Of a DNA stretch of 64,000 nucleotides, positions 6,699 to 15,384 are shown piece by piece. The position numbers and the translations under genes were made by a program. Origin of the DNA: an uncultured Collinsella sp. (GTDB taxonomy: Bacteria; Actinomycetota; Coriobacteriia; Coriobacteriales; Coriobacteriaceae); NCBI GenBank assembly GCA_902470365.1, contig CABRFZ010000001.1, positions 62,001 through 126,000 of the forward strand. The letters are read 5' to 3'. Numbering within the stretch: position 1 is the first letter of the stretch; every line of letters starts with the position of its first letter. Below the pieces are notes generated by a model. That model had not been told where the DNA came from. It searched no databases and worked only from the letters and a program-made list of their open reading frames with translations.

Positions 6699-7796
6699 TT
6701 AGCGCTGGGCGGCGTCCTCGAGGAGGGCGTCCCAAATCGCGAGGGCGGCGGCTGCCTCGGCTACGGGGACAGCGCGCGGGACGATGCAGGGATCGTGGCG
6801 GCCGCGGACCGAGAGCTCGACATTTTCCATAGCGTCCATGTCCACCGTCTGCTGCTCGCGGCCAATCGAGGGCGTCGGCTTTACGGCCATGCGCCACATG
6901 ACGGGCGCGCCGGTGGAGATGCCGCCCAGGATGCCGCCGGCGTTGTTGGACTCGACTGCAATCTCGCCGGTCTCGGCATCAACGCGGTACGGATCGTTGT
7001 TCTCGCTGCCGCGCATGGCAGCCACGGCAAAGCCCATGCCAAACTCCACGCCCTTCACGGCAGGAATGCCAAACGCAATCTGCGCGATGCGGTTCTCGAT
7101 GCCGTCGAACATGGGGTCACCGATGCCCGCGGGAAGCCCGTAGATGCCGCACTCCACAATGCCACCGATGCTGTCGAGCTCATCGCGCGCAGCCATAATT
7201 TCCTCGCGCATGCGACCGGCAGCGGCGGCGTCAATACAGGGCAGGTCGTTCGTAAGGATTGCCCTGCGGTCGGCCTCGCGATAGACCATGTCGTCCATGG
7301 GCAGGTCGGAGATGCCACCGATCTGCGCCACGTGAGCCATCACCCGAATACCGCGGGCCTCGAGTGCCTGCAGCGCGATGCCGCCGGCGATGCACAAGGG
7401 GGCCGTTAGGCGGCCGGAGAAATGCCCGCCGCCGGCGACGTCGTGCATGTTGTGGTACTTCACGCGCGCCGGAAAGTCCGCGTGTCCCGGACGGGGCTTG
7501 CGGCGCAACTCGGAGTAATCCTTGGAGCGCGTGTTGGTGTTCTCGATAATCGCTGCGATGGGTGCGCCGGTGGTGTGTCCATCGACCACGCCGGCAATGA
7601 TATGCGCGGCGTCGGCCTCGTGGCGCTTGGTTGCGGTCTCGTCGCGACCGGGGGCACGACGGTCCAAAAAGGCCTGCAGCTGCTCCTGGTCAACGGCAAT
7701 ACCGGCAGGAATGCCGTCGAGTGAGCAGCCGATAGCGGGGGAGTGCGACTGGCCAAAGATACTCAGATGCAAGACGTTGCCAAAGGTCGAGGACAT
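6699..7796 (-). CDS. aroC: chorismate synthase
   Basis: Last common step: removes phosphate from EPSP to give chorismate, using reduced FMN. The 365-residue protein has the family signatures GQSHSPAIG near the start, RPGHADF, a GGGHFSGRLTAP segment (usual signature RSGGGRSSAR-like) and GRHDPC near the C-terminus. It lies one base downstream of aroA and 39 bases upstream of pheA in the aro operon. No flavin reductase domain is attached, so it should be the monofunctional bacterial type. Confidence 0.95.
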   Translation of the reverse strand: MSSTFGNVLHLSIFGQSHSPAIGCSLDGIPAGIAVDQEQLQAFLDRRAPGRDETATKRHEADAAHIIAGVVDGHTTGAPIAAIIENTNTRSKDYSELRRKPRPGHADFPARVKYHNMHDVAGGGHFSGRLTAPLCIAGGIALQALEARGIRVMAHVAQIGGISDLPMDDMVYREADRRAILTNDLPCIDAAAAGRMREEIMAARDELDSIGGIVECGIYGLPAGIGDPMFDGIENRIAQIAFGIPAVKGVEFGMGFAVAAMRGSENNDPYRVDAETGEIAVESNNAGGILGGISTGAPVMWRMAVKPTPSIGREQQTVDMDAMENVELSVRGRHDPCIVPRAVPVAEAAAALAIWDALLEDAAQR

Positions 7797-7797
7797 G

Positions 7798-9117
7798 CTA
7801 TTCCTCCTCGAGCGTGACCTTGCCGCCCAGCAGGCGGTAGTGGTCGAAGAAATCGGGATAGGACTTGTTGACGGCCTCGGCGCCGTGGATCACGACCTCG
7901 CCGGTGGCGCGGCTCGCGGCGATGGCGGCCATCATGGCGATGCGGTGGTCGTTGTGCGAATCGACCTCGCCGCCGGTGAAGGCATCGACACCCTTGATGA
8001 TGAGGTCATCGCCGGCAATGCGCACCTGCGCGCCAAGCGCGGTGAGCTCGCGGGTGGTGGTGGTCAGGCGGTCGGATTCCTTGATACGCAGACGGGCGCA
8101 ATCGCGGATAAAGGTGCGACCCTGTGCCAGCGAGGCCACGGCCGAGATAACAGGCACCAGGTCGGGAATGTCGTGGGCGCTCATCTCAAATCCGGCAAGT
8201 TTGTCGGACTGCACGGTGGCGGCGTTGGTGGAGCGCACGATACGGGCGCCAAAGCGCGAAAGCGCGGCAAGCACGTTGCGGTCGCCCTGTGCGGAGCTCA
8301 GCGACACGCCCTCGACGGTGATGGGGTCGGAGCCGATGGCGCCGGCGCACAGCCAAAAGGCAGCGTTGGACCAGTCGCCCTCGACGGCCACGTTGCCGGG
8401 CGTGCGATACGAGCCACTGCTCACGCGGAAGTTCGTGACCTCGGGCTGACCGTCCTTGGCGGGAATGCGCTCGACGTTGACCTCAACGCCAAAGGCCTTC
8501 ATGGCCTGGATCGTTAGGTTGATGTAGGGGCGGCTCTCAATGAGGCCGGTCACCTGCACACAGGAGGGCTGGGCGAGCAACGGGGCTGCCAGCAGCAGGC
8601 CCGAGATGTACTGCGAGCTTACGTTGCCCGGCAGCACAAAGGTGCCCGGGCGCATGCGGCCGTTCGTCTTGAGCGGAAAACCGCCCAGACCCTGTAGGTC
8701 GCAGCCGGCGGCGATGATCTCGTCCGAGAGCGGGGAGAGCGGGCGTGCGCCCAGACGACCCTGGCCCACAAAGGTGGCCTCTGCGCCCAGCGCGCAGGCG
8801 ACGGGCAACATAAAGCGGAGCGTGGAGCCACTCTCGCCGCAGTCGAGCGTGCCGCCGGCTAGGGCCTTGAGCAGGCCAAATTCAATGCTCTTCATGGTGG
8901 GGTGGACCTGGAAGCCGTCCTCGACGGTCTCGATGCGAGCACCCAGGGCCGTAAGGCAACGCACCGTAGCCTCGATGTCGGCGCAGGTGGTGTTGCAGGC
9001 GACGTGTGTCTCGCCGTTGGCAAGCGCAGCGCAGATGATGAGACGGTGCGCCATCGACTTGGACGCGATGGCGGGAACGGTGCCCTTAAGCGGGGACGGG
9101 TTGATGCGGGCTAGCAT
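7798..9117 (-). CDS. aroA: 3-phosphoshikimate 1-carboxyvinyltransferase (EPSP synthase)
   Basis: Joins phosphoenolpyruvate to shikimate 3-phosphate. The 439-residue protein shows SKSMAHRLIICAAL for substrate binding, CGESGSTLRFMLP around the PEP site, and SDRLTTTTRELTALG and DHRIAMMAAIA in the second half, all standard in this two-domain inverse-alpha/beta-barrel enzyme. The ESGSTLRF form of the PEP motif resembles Gram-positive enzymes rather than the GNAGTAMRPL type of enterobacteria. Its start lies seven bases inside the aroB end, so translation is coupled. Confidence 0.95.
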   Translation of the reverse strand: MLARINPSPLKGTVPAIASKSMAHRLIICAALANGETHVACNTTCADIEATVRCLTALGARIETVEDGFQVHPTMKSIEFGLLKALAGGTLDCGESGSTLRFMLPVACALGAEATFVGQGRLGARPLSPLSDEIIAAGCDLQGLGGFPLKTNGRMRPGTFVLPGNVSSQYISGLLLAAPLLAQPSCVQVTGLIESRPYINLTIQAMKAFGVEVNVERIPAKDGQPEVTNFRVSSGSYRTPGNVAVEGDWSNAAFWLCAGAIGSDPITVEGVSLSSAQGDRNVLAALSRFGARIVRSTNAATVQSDKLAGFEMSAHDIPDLVPVISAVASLAQGRTFIRDCARLRIKESDRLTTTTRELTALGAQVRIAGDDLIIKGVDAFTGGEVDSHNDHRIAMMAAIAASRATGEVVIHGAEAVNKSYPDFFDHYRLLGGKVTLEEE

Positions 9118-10217
9118 GCGGATGCGTCTCCCTTCTGGCCGAGGCCCTCGGCAATGAGTTCGTGGAAAGTGGAAAGCGGCGTGCGGTCGATGCTGCAGCG
9201 GCCAATGCCGTGCGGAATCACCAGGTCGATGGTGTCACCCGCGCGCTTCTTGTCGTGGAGCGCCTCGGCAAAGACGGCATCGGCAGAAAGCTCGCAGCGG
9301 GTCTTGAGACCGTGACGTGCACAGAGCTCTTCGATGCGTCCCGGCAGTGCAGCATCGCAAACGCCATGCAGGGCTGCGGCACGCGTGATGATGCCCATGC
9401 CGATCGACACGCAGTTGCCGTGTCCGAGCTCAAAGTGCTCGCAGGCCTCGACGGCGTGTCCGGCGCTGTGTCCAAAGTTGAGGAGCTTGCGCTGGTTGGT
9501 TTCGCGCTCGTCAGCGACGACCACGGCGCGCTTGATGTCGATATTGCGGGCGATGATGAGCGCTACGCGGGCCACATCGCGGTTGAGTAGCTCAAGCGTA
9601 AGCGGGGTCTTCTCCAGTTCGGCGAAAAGCTCCGGGTCGGCGATCACGGCATGCTTGACGACCTCGCCGCAGCCGTCGGCGAACTGCTCGAGCGTGAGGG
9701 TGGCCAGGCACCCCACGTCGGCGATAACCACGCTCGGCTGCCAAAAGGCGCCGGCCAAGTTCTTGCCGGCAGCCAGGTCGATGGCGGTCTTGCCGCCCAC
9801 CGACGAATCCACCATGGCGAGCAGACTCGTCGGGATCTGCACAAACTTGCAGCCGCGCATGTAGGTGGCGGCCACAAAGCCCGCCACGTCGCCCACGACG
9901 CCGCCGCCGAGTGCCACGATCACGTCGGAGCGCGAAAGCTCGTGCTCGGCCACAAACTCCAAAATGGCAATATAGGTTTCGGCGCGCTTATGGGCCTCGC
10001 CGGCCTCGAAGGTGCAGATGCTCACCTCGTAGCCTGACGCCTCCAGGCTCTGCTTAACGGGCATCTGGTAGAGCGGGCCCACGTTGGTGTCCGTCACGAT
10101 GACGGCCTTGGTACCGCCGGCAGTGGCGCGCACGAGCGGTCCCGCCTGCTCCAGCAAAAACGTGCCAACATGCACCTGGTAGGGGCGTGCAGTGTCGATA
10201 TCGATGGTAATCGCCAT
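9111..10217 (-). CDS. aroB: 3-dehydroquinate synthase
   Basis: Cyclises DAHP to 3-dehydroquinate with NAD and a divalent metal. The 368-residue protein has DVIVALGGGVVGDVAGFVAATYMRG for NAD, PTSLLAMVDSSVGGKTAID for the substrate, and metal ligands in CGEVVKHA, GHSAGHAVE and ELGHGNCVSIGM. The GHSAGHA motif differs from the more usual GHTIGHA but keeps both histidines. The gene follows tyrA after 36 bases and overlaps aroA. Confidence 0.95.
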   Translation of the reverse strand: MAITIDIDTARPYQVHVGTFLLEQAGPLVRATAGGTKAVIVTDTNVGPLYQMPVKQSLEASGYEVSICTFEAGEAHKRAETYIAILEFVAEHELSRSDVIVALGGGVVGDVAGFVAATYMRGCKFVQIPTSLLAMVDSSVGGKTAIDLAAGKNLAGAFWQPSVVIADVGCLATLTLEQFADGCGEVVKHAVIADPELFAELEKTPLTLELLNRDVARVALIIARNIDIKRAVVVADERETNQRKLLNFGHSAGHAVEACEHFELGHGNCVSIGMGIITRAAALHGVCDAALPGRIEELCARHGLKTRCELSADAVFAEALHDKKRAGDTIDLVIPHGIGRCSIDRTPLSTFHELIAEGLGQKGDASAC

Positions 10218-10253
10218 AAGCTTCGGTCCTTTCGACCTGGCGTGATAGGTGGT

Positions 10254-11174
10254 CTAGTGGGAGGTCTCGTCGTCGAGCGCGCGCTTAATGCGGTCGCCCT
10301 CGGCAAGGAGATTCTCCAGATAGCGCTGGTCGCGGTCCTTGAGCGCACGGCTGTAGGCGCCAAGCGACTCGATTAGATGGTCGATCTCGAAGGCGAGCGC
10401 GTCGGCGTCGTCGATCATGAGCTCGGACCACATTTGCGGGTTGAGGTGCGCCACGCGGGTGAGATCGCGGTAGCTACCGGCCGAAAAGCCGTGGTGGACC
10501 TGGGCGGTCGGGCTCTTTACGTAGGCGTTGGACACCACGTGCGCAAGCTGGCTCGTGAAGGCGATGACGCGGTCGTGCTCGGCGGCGCTGGTCACGCTGA
10601 ACTTGCCAAAGCCCAAGGGGCGCACCATCTCGCGCACCTGGCCCAAAAGCTCCAGTTTGAGTGCATCGTCCACCGCGGGCGGCACGAGCACGAGCGGCGC
10701 GCCCTGGAACAGGTCGGCGCGGGAGTGCGCATAGCCCGAGTACTGCGTGCCCGCCATGGGGTGCGCGCCCACAAAGTAAAAGCCGTGCTCGCGGGCAAGC
10801 TCAAAGGCGCGCTCGCACACGATGCCCTTGACGCCCACCGTGTCGATCACCACGGGGCCCATAATGGCCTCGGTGTCGGTGTCGGTGGCGTCGGCGAGTG
10901 CCTGGGCATGCTCCTCGAGCCACTCGATGCAGGCCTCGGGGTAGCAAGCCAGGACGATGATGTCGCATTCGCCGAGTGTCTTGTCGTTGAGCTCTCCGGC
11001 GACAGTGCCCATGCTGGCGGCCGTCATGACATCGTCATCGGGGTCCCAGGCCAGCACGCGGACGCCCGCCTGCGCATAGCCGCGGGCAAAGCTACCGCCG
11101 ATGAGGCCAAGGCCGACGATGCCGGCGCACTTGGGGCCGCCCTGGTTAACGCGCGCGTTTCTCACCGTACCCAT
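10254..11174 (-). CDS. tyrA: prephenate dehydrogenase
   Basis: Oxidatively decarboxylates prephenate to 4-hydroxyphenylpyruvate, the tyrosine branch. It begins with a Rossmann motif GIVGLGLIGGSFARGYAQAG, followed by FVGAHPMAGTQYSGYAHSR (with the substrate-binding His) and GSYRDLTRVAHLNPQMW. At 306 residues there is neither a chorismate mutase nor an ACT domain, so mutase activity must come from PheA. It starts three bases downstream of the DAHP synthase stop. Confidence 0.93.
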   Translation of the reverse strand: MGTVRNARVNQGGPKCAGIVGLGLIGGSFARGYAQAGVRVLAWDPDDDVMTAASMGTVAGELNDKTLGECDIIVLACYPEACIEWLEEHAQALADATDTDTEAIMGPVVIDTVGVKGIVCERAFELAREHGFYFVGAHPMAGTQYSGYAHSRADLFQGAPLVLVPPAVDDALKLELLGQVREMVRPLGFGKFSVTSAAEHDRVIAFTSQLAHVVSNAYVKSPTAQVHHGFSAGSYRDLTRVAHLNPQMWSELMIDDADALAFEIDHLIESLGAYSRALKDRDQRYLENLLAEGDRIKRALDDETSH

Positions 11175-11177
11175 GGG

Positions 11178-12200
11178 CTACTCCATGGTCTCTTGGCAGA
11201 CAACCTCGCGGATGGCTCGGATGCGGCGCATGGTGTCGTCGAACTGATCGGGGGTGAGGGCCTGGGCGCCGTCGGACCAGGCGCGGCTCGGCTCGTCGTG
11301 GACCTCGATCTCCAGGCCGTTGGCACCGCAGGCGGTCGCGGCGAGCGCCATGGGCTCAACGTAGCGGGTGTAGCCGGTGGCGTGGCTGGGGTCGGCGACG
11401 ACGGGCAGGTGCGAAAGGTGGTGCAGCACCGGCACGGCGTTGAGGTCGAAGGTGTTGCGGGTGCGGGTCTCGAAGGTGCGGATGCCGCGCTCGCACAGGA
11501 TAACGTTGTCGTTGCCCTCGCTCATGATGTACTCGGCTGCCATGAGCAGCTCGTCGATCGTGCCGGACATGCCGCGCTTGAGCAGAATCGGGGTTTGGGT
11601 CTTGCCGACCTCCTTGAGCAGGGGGAAGTTCTGGGCGTTGCGGGCGCCGATCTGCATGACGTCAATCTTCTTGTCCAAGAAGACCTGCACGTCGCGCGGG
11701 TCCATGATCTCGGTGACGATCGGCATGTCGAGCTCGGCCGAGGCCTCGCACAGCAGGTCCAGGCCGGCGGGGCCCATGCCCTGGTAGGCGTAGGGGGAGG
11801 TGCGGGGCTTGTAGGCGCCGCCGCGCAGCATCGTGGCGCCGGCGGCCTTCACGCGGCGTGCGATGCGGATGAGGTTCTCGCCCTCGACGGAGCAGGGACC
11901 GGCGATGACCTGGAACTGGTCGCCGCCTATCTTGACGCCGTGACCGCAGTCGATGACGGAGTCCTCGGGGTGGAACTTGCGGTTGGCGCGCTTGAACGGC
12001 TCCGAGACGCGCTGCACGCGCTCGACGACATCCATGGACTCGAGCAGGAACGGGTCGATCTTGGTCGTATCGCCCACCAGGCCGATGATCGTCTCGTTCT
12101 CGCCGCGCGAGACGTCGGTCTTCAGGCCTTTTTTCTCAATCCAGCTGACGATATGGCCGACGGCCTCGTCGCTGGCGCTCTGCTTTAAAATTGCAATCAT
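11178..12200 (-). CDS. aroF: 3-deoxy-7-phosphoheptulonate (DAHP) synthase, N-terminal ferredoxin-like domain type
   Basis: First committed step: condenses PEP and erythrose 4-phosphate. Residues 1 to about 70 form a small domain (MIAILKQSASDEAVGHIVSWI) like the regulatory ferredoxin-like domain of Thermotoga DAHP synthase, which in that enzyme mediates Tyr inhibition. The barrel follows: VIAGPCSVEG, GGAYKPRTSPYAYQGMG, DVMQIGARNAQNF, LLKRGMSGT and VVADPSHATGY. ATG 12200 is chosen because it starts the conserved domain and a GAGAGG-like site precedes it. This is the first gene of an eight-gene operon whose leader carries a hairpin plus U-run. Confidence 0.94.
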   Translation of the reverse strand: MIAILKQSASDEAVGHIVSWIEKKGLKTDVSRGENETIIGLVGDTTKIDPFLLESMDVVERVQRVSEPFKRANRKFHPEDSVIDCGHGVKIGGDQFQVIAGPCSVEGENLIRIARRVKAAGATMLRGGAYKPRTSPYAYQGMGPAGLDLLCEASAELDMPIVTEIMDPRDVQVFLDKKIDVMQIGARNAQNFPLLKEVGKTQTPILLKRGMSGTIDELLMAAEYIMSEGNDNVILCERGIRTFETRTRNTFDLNAVPVLHHLSHLPVVADPSHATGYTRYVEPMALAATACGANGLEIEVHDEPSRAWSDGAQALTPDQFDDTMRRIRAIREVVCQETME

Positions 12201-12233
12201 GGTGTGCCTCTCACCTCGATGGATAACTTTTGC

Positions 12234-12257
12234 AAAAACGGCCCGCATCGCGAGCCG
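12234..12257 (-). promoter_or_regulatory. candidate transcription attenuator in the aro operon leader
   Basis: On the minus strand, CGGCTCGC, a three-base loop GAT and GCGGGCCG form an eight-pair hairpin (one G-T pair) followed by TTTTT. It sits between the presumed promoter and aroF, where a terminator would only make sense as conditional. Alternatively it ends a short upstream transcript. No antiterminator or leader peptide rich in Phe, Tyr or Trp could be recognised. Confidence 0.45.
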
Positions 12258-12278
12258 TGTATATATGGTGCATGAGAG

Positions 12279-12287
12279 TTTATACTA
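12279..12287 (-). promoter_or_regulatory. putative -10 region of the aro operon
   Basis: The minus strand reads TAGTATAAAC here, offering overlapping -10 hexamers (TAGTAT or TATAAA) about 80 bases before aroF and just ahead of the leader hairpin. No clear -35 is visible. Confidence 0.35.
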
Positions 12288-12404
12288 TCTGACTCGCTTT
12301 TGCCTTCTAAAGTGGGCCGTTGCGCCGCGTCTTCCTCGGAATTGCAAAGCTTTTTCTTTTATTTTGATAGCCCGTGGTGCACTTGGGTATAATGCCAAAC
12401 GTTG

Positions 12405-12481
12405 GCCCTATTAGCTCAGGGGATTAGAGCGTCTGCCTCCGGAGCAGAAGGCCGTTGGTTCGAATCCAACATGGGGCACCA
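12405..12481 (+). tRNA. tRNA-Arg (anticodon CCG)
   Basis: A 77-base cloverleaf with encoded CCA. GCCCTAT pairs with ATGGGGC (one G-T), the D-arm is TTAGCTCAGGGGATTAGAGC, the anticodon loop is CTCCGGA (anticodon CCG, reading CGG) and the T-loop is GGTTCGAATCC. It is the second arginine tRNA of the window and lies divergent from the aro operon. Confidence 0.95.
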
Positions 12482-12492
12482 TCGAACGTAAG

Positions 12493-12526
12493 ACCGTCCG
12501 AACCTCGCATGGTCCGGGCGGTTTTT
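12493..12526 (+). terminator. Rho-independent terminator after tRNA-Arg(CCG)
   Basis: ACCGTCCGAACC and GGTCCGGGCGGT form an imperfect stem followed by TTTTTCTTA, 12 bases after the tRNA. Confidence 0.8.
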
Positions 12527-12557
12527 CTTATACCGACGCGACGTGATGGGACGTGGT

Positions 12558-15281
12558 ATGGCAGCAACGGATATCGAGCGTGGACTCTCGACCGCCGAGG
12601 TCGAGGAGCGCATCGCCGCCGGTAAGATCAACCGCAACATGGAGCTCAAGACCAAGTCGGTCAAAGAGCTCATCATCGAGAACCTCTGCACGTTGTTCAA
12701 TTTGATCAACGTGATCTTGGCGTTCCTGGTCATTTTGACCGGTTCGTTTAAGAATCTGACGTTCCTGTTCGTGGTGTTCCTTAATACCGCTATTGGCGTC
12801 ATCCAGTCCATGCGTTCCAAGAAGATGGTCGATAAGCTCACACTGCTGACCTCCAAGAAGGCCATCGCGGTGCGCGACGGCGCCGAGGTGGAGCTCGACC
12901 TGGACCAGATCGTGCTCGACGACATCATCCGCCTGGGGCGCGGCGACCAGATTCCGGCCGACGCCGTGGTGGTATCGGGCGAGGCGCTCGTGAACGAGAG
13001 CCTGCTGACGGGCGAGAGCGACCTTATTAAGAAGCAGCCCGGTTCCGAGCTCATGAGCGGCAGCTTTATCGACTCGGGCCTGCTGCGCGCCCGCGTGATC
13101 CATGTCGGCGCCGACAACTACGTGGCCAAAATTAATAACGAGGCCAAGTACGTCAAAAAGGTCAATTCCGAGATCATGAACGCGCTTAACGCCATCGTGC
13201 GCTTTGCGAGCATCATCATGATCCCGCTCGGTTTGGCGTTGTTTGCCTCGAGTGTGAGCGAGCTGTGGGATGCCGCGGGAACCCCGGGCGATAGCGCGCT
13301 TTCGTGGTGCTTCTCCGAGCTGTTGGCTGGTCATGTGCCTTCGTCGGCGCTGCTGTCCACGGTGGGCGCCCTGCTGGGCATGATCCCGCAGGGCCTGGTG
13401 CTGCTGACCTCGTCGGTGCTTGCCATCGCCACGGTGCGCCTGGCCCGCCGCAAGGTGCTGGCGCAGCAGCTCTACTGCATCGAGACGCTCGCTCGCGTCG
13501 ATGTACTGTGCCTGGACAAGACGGGCACCATCACGTCGGGCCGCATGGAGGTCGAGGGCACGTATCCGCTGCCGGTTGAGGGCGTGAGCCTAGACGCCGG
13601 CTCGGACGAGGCGGCCGTTCCCGTCGATACCACGGTGCTCGATTTTGCGCTGGCTAACGTCGCGCGTGCGACTTCGGCCGATGCCAACGAGACCTGCCAG
13701 GCGCTGCTCAACTATTACGCCGATCGCCCGGTCGAGGTGTCTGAGCCGCTGTCGGTCATTCCGTTCTCGTCCTCCAAAAAGTGGAGCGGCGCGTCGTTTG
13801 CGCAGGGCTCCTATGTGATGGGTGCGGCGCAGTTTGTGCTCTCCGATCGTGTGTTTTCGCAGGTCGAGAACCGTGTCGCCGAGCTTGCCGATACCTGCCG
13901 CGTGCTCGTGGTAGCGCGCGTGGACGGCTTTTCGCCCGATGGCGATATGGTGGGCGAGGCCGAGCCCGTGGGCTTTGTGACCATCCGCGACGAGATCCGT
14001 ACTTCGGCGGCCGAAACCATCGGCTACTTTAACGAGCAGGGCGTGACCCTCAACGTGATCAGTGGCGACGACCCGCGTACGGTGTCGTCGATCGCGCGCG
14101 TGGTGGGCGTGCCGGGGGCGGACGCTTATGTGGACGCCACGACGCTCGATACGCCGGCCAAGCTCGATGCCGCAGTGGACCGCTACCATGTCTTTGGTCG
14201 TGTGACCCCGCAGCAGAAGCGCGAGCTCGTGCGGGCGCTCAAGCGCCGCGAGCACACCGTGGCCATGACGGGCGACGGCGTCAACGACGTGCTGGCGCTC
14301 AAGGAGGCCGACTGCTCCGTCGCCATGGCGGCTGGCTCCGATGCCGCGCGCAACGTGGCCGAGATCGTACTCGTCGACAACGACTTTGCCTCTATGCCCG
14401 CCGTGGTGGCCGAGGGCCGTCGCTCCATCAACAACCTGCAGCGTTCGGCCTCACTGTTCCTGACCAAGACGCTGTTCTCGATGGGCCTGGCGGCGCTGTG
14501 TATCGCGCTGCCGCCGTACCCCTTCGAGCCCATCCAGATGACGCTCATTAACTTCTTCTGCATCGGCGCGCCGGGCTTTGTGTTGGGCCTGGAGCCCAAC
14601 AATGCTCGTGTGAAGGGTGCGTTTTTGACGAACGTACTCAAGCGTGCACTGCCGGCGTCGATTGCGGTCATTTTGGCTGCGGCGCTCGATATCTTTGTGG
14701 CGCGCGTGTTTGGCTTTAGCCAGCTCACGCTGTCTACGATGTGCCTGCTTACGTCGTGCGCGGCGAGCGTCAGCCTAATCTGGCGCATCTCGCAGCCTCT
14801 CACGCCCTTACGTGTGGTGCTCTTTGTGTTTGTAGTCGCCGGCATCCTGGTGGGCGTTATCGGATTCCCGGAGCTGCTGTCTATTGCCAACCTGTCGATG
14901 GGCCAGATGGTTATCTTGGCTGTTATCGTGGTCTTTACCTGCTCGGTGTTCTTTAAGCTCGCCACGATGATGGATTCGCTCAAGCCGCGTCGTCGTCATG
15001 CCGCAACTGGTTTTGGCCGTGGTGTGCGCGTCCACCTGGGTCGCGGTGGCGGCAAGGTGAGCTCGACGGGTTCGACGGCCGAGCGTTTTGCCAAGCGCGT
15101 CGCCGCCGACATGGCGCAGCGCCGCGAAGATCGCACCGCTCGCGAGGCCGAGGCCCGTGCACTCGAGGGCGTGGCCCAGGCCCAGCCCAAGAAAAAGAGG
15201 AGTACCGGAGCCAAGCGCTCTCGCGTGACCAAGTCCGCCCAAGGCATCAAAGTCTCGATGCCAAGCAAAAAGAAGAAGTAA
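12558..15281 (+). CDS. cation-transporting P-type ATPase
   Basis: Membrane ion pump driven by ATP. Standard elements in order: an N-terminal cation-ATPase domain, first membrane pair near residues 45-80, actuator motif LLTGES near 150, phosphorylation site DKTGTITS near 320, hinge TGDGVNDVLALKEADC near 571, then about six C-terminal spans. Overall it resembles Gram-positive Exp7-like P-type ATPases whose ion is often calcium or magnesium; specificity cannot be read here. After the last span, from about residue 810, comes a roughly 90-residue Lys/Arg-rich cytoplasmic tail ending KKKK, not usual in the family. The start is uncertain: GTG 12543, ATG 12546 and ATG 12558 are in frame; the last has a weak GGGA upstream. 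Confidence 0.88.
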   Translation: MAATDIERGLSTAEVEERIAAGKINRNMELKTKSVKELIIENLCTLFNLINVILAFLVILTGSFKNLTFLFVVFLNTAIGVIQSMRSKKMVDKLTLLTSKKAIAVRDGAEVELDLDQIVLDDIIRLGRGDQIPADAVVVSGEALVNESLLTGESDLIKKQPGSELMSGSFIDSGLLRARVIHVGADNYVAKINNEAKYVKKVNSEIMNALNAIVRFASIIMIPLGLALFASSVSELWDAAGTPGDSALSWCFSELLAGHVPSSALLSTVGALLGMIPQGLVLLTSSVLAIATVRLARRKVLAQQLYCIETLARVDVLCLDKTGTITSGRMEVEGTYPLPVEGVSLDAGSDEAAVPVDTTVLDFALANVARATSADANETCQALLNYYADRPVEVSEPLSVIPFSSSKKWSGASFAQGSYVMGAAQFVLSDRVFSQVENRVAELADTCRVLVVARVDGFSPDGDMVGEAEPVGFVTIRDEIRTSAAETIGYFNEQGVTLNVISGDDPRTVSSIARVVGVPGADAYVDATTLDTPAKLDAAVDRYHVFGRVTPQQKRELVRALKRREHTVAMTGDGVNDVLALKEADCSVAMAAGSDAARNVAEIVLVDNDFASMPAVVAEGRRSINNLQRSASLFLTKTLFSMGLAALCIALPPYPFEPIQMTLINFFCIGAPGFVLGLEPNNARVKGAFLTNVLKRALPASIAVILAAALDIFVARVFGFSQLTLSTMCLLTSCAASVSLIWRISQPLTPLRVVLFVFVVAGILVGVIGFPELLSIANLSMGQMVILAVIVVFTCSVFFKLATMMDSLKPRRRHAATGFGRGVRVHLGRGGGKVSSTGSTAERFAKRVAADMAQRREDRTAREAEARALEGVAQAQPKKKRSTGAKRSRVTKSAQGIKVSMPSKKKK

Positions 15282-15384
15282 CTACGCGCCCTGGCGATGT
15301 TGAATTGGTGCCTTGCTCCTGTGGGGCCGTGGCGATGTTATGCTCTAACCTCGATTGTTTGAATTGCTTCGAAAAGAGGATGCC

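Noticed and set aside
10377..12188. 603-codon open frame on the plus strand opposite tyrA and the DAHP synthase gene
   Set aside because: It mirrors codon positions of two well-supported genes. Its translation is a low-complexity mix of Ala, Gly, His and Val with no motif, a usual side effect of GC-rich third positions.
12211..12273. 20-codon minus-strand frame in the aro leader as a leader peptide
   Set aside because: It has no ribosome binding site and only single Phe and scattered Tyr codons rather than a run of regulatory codons.
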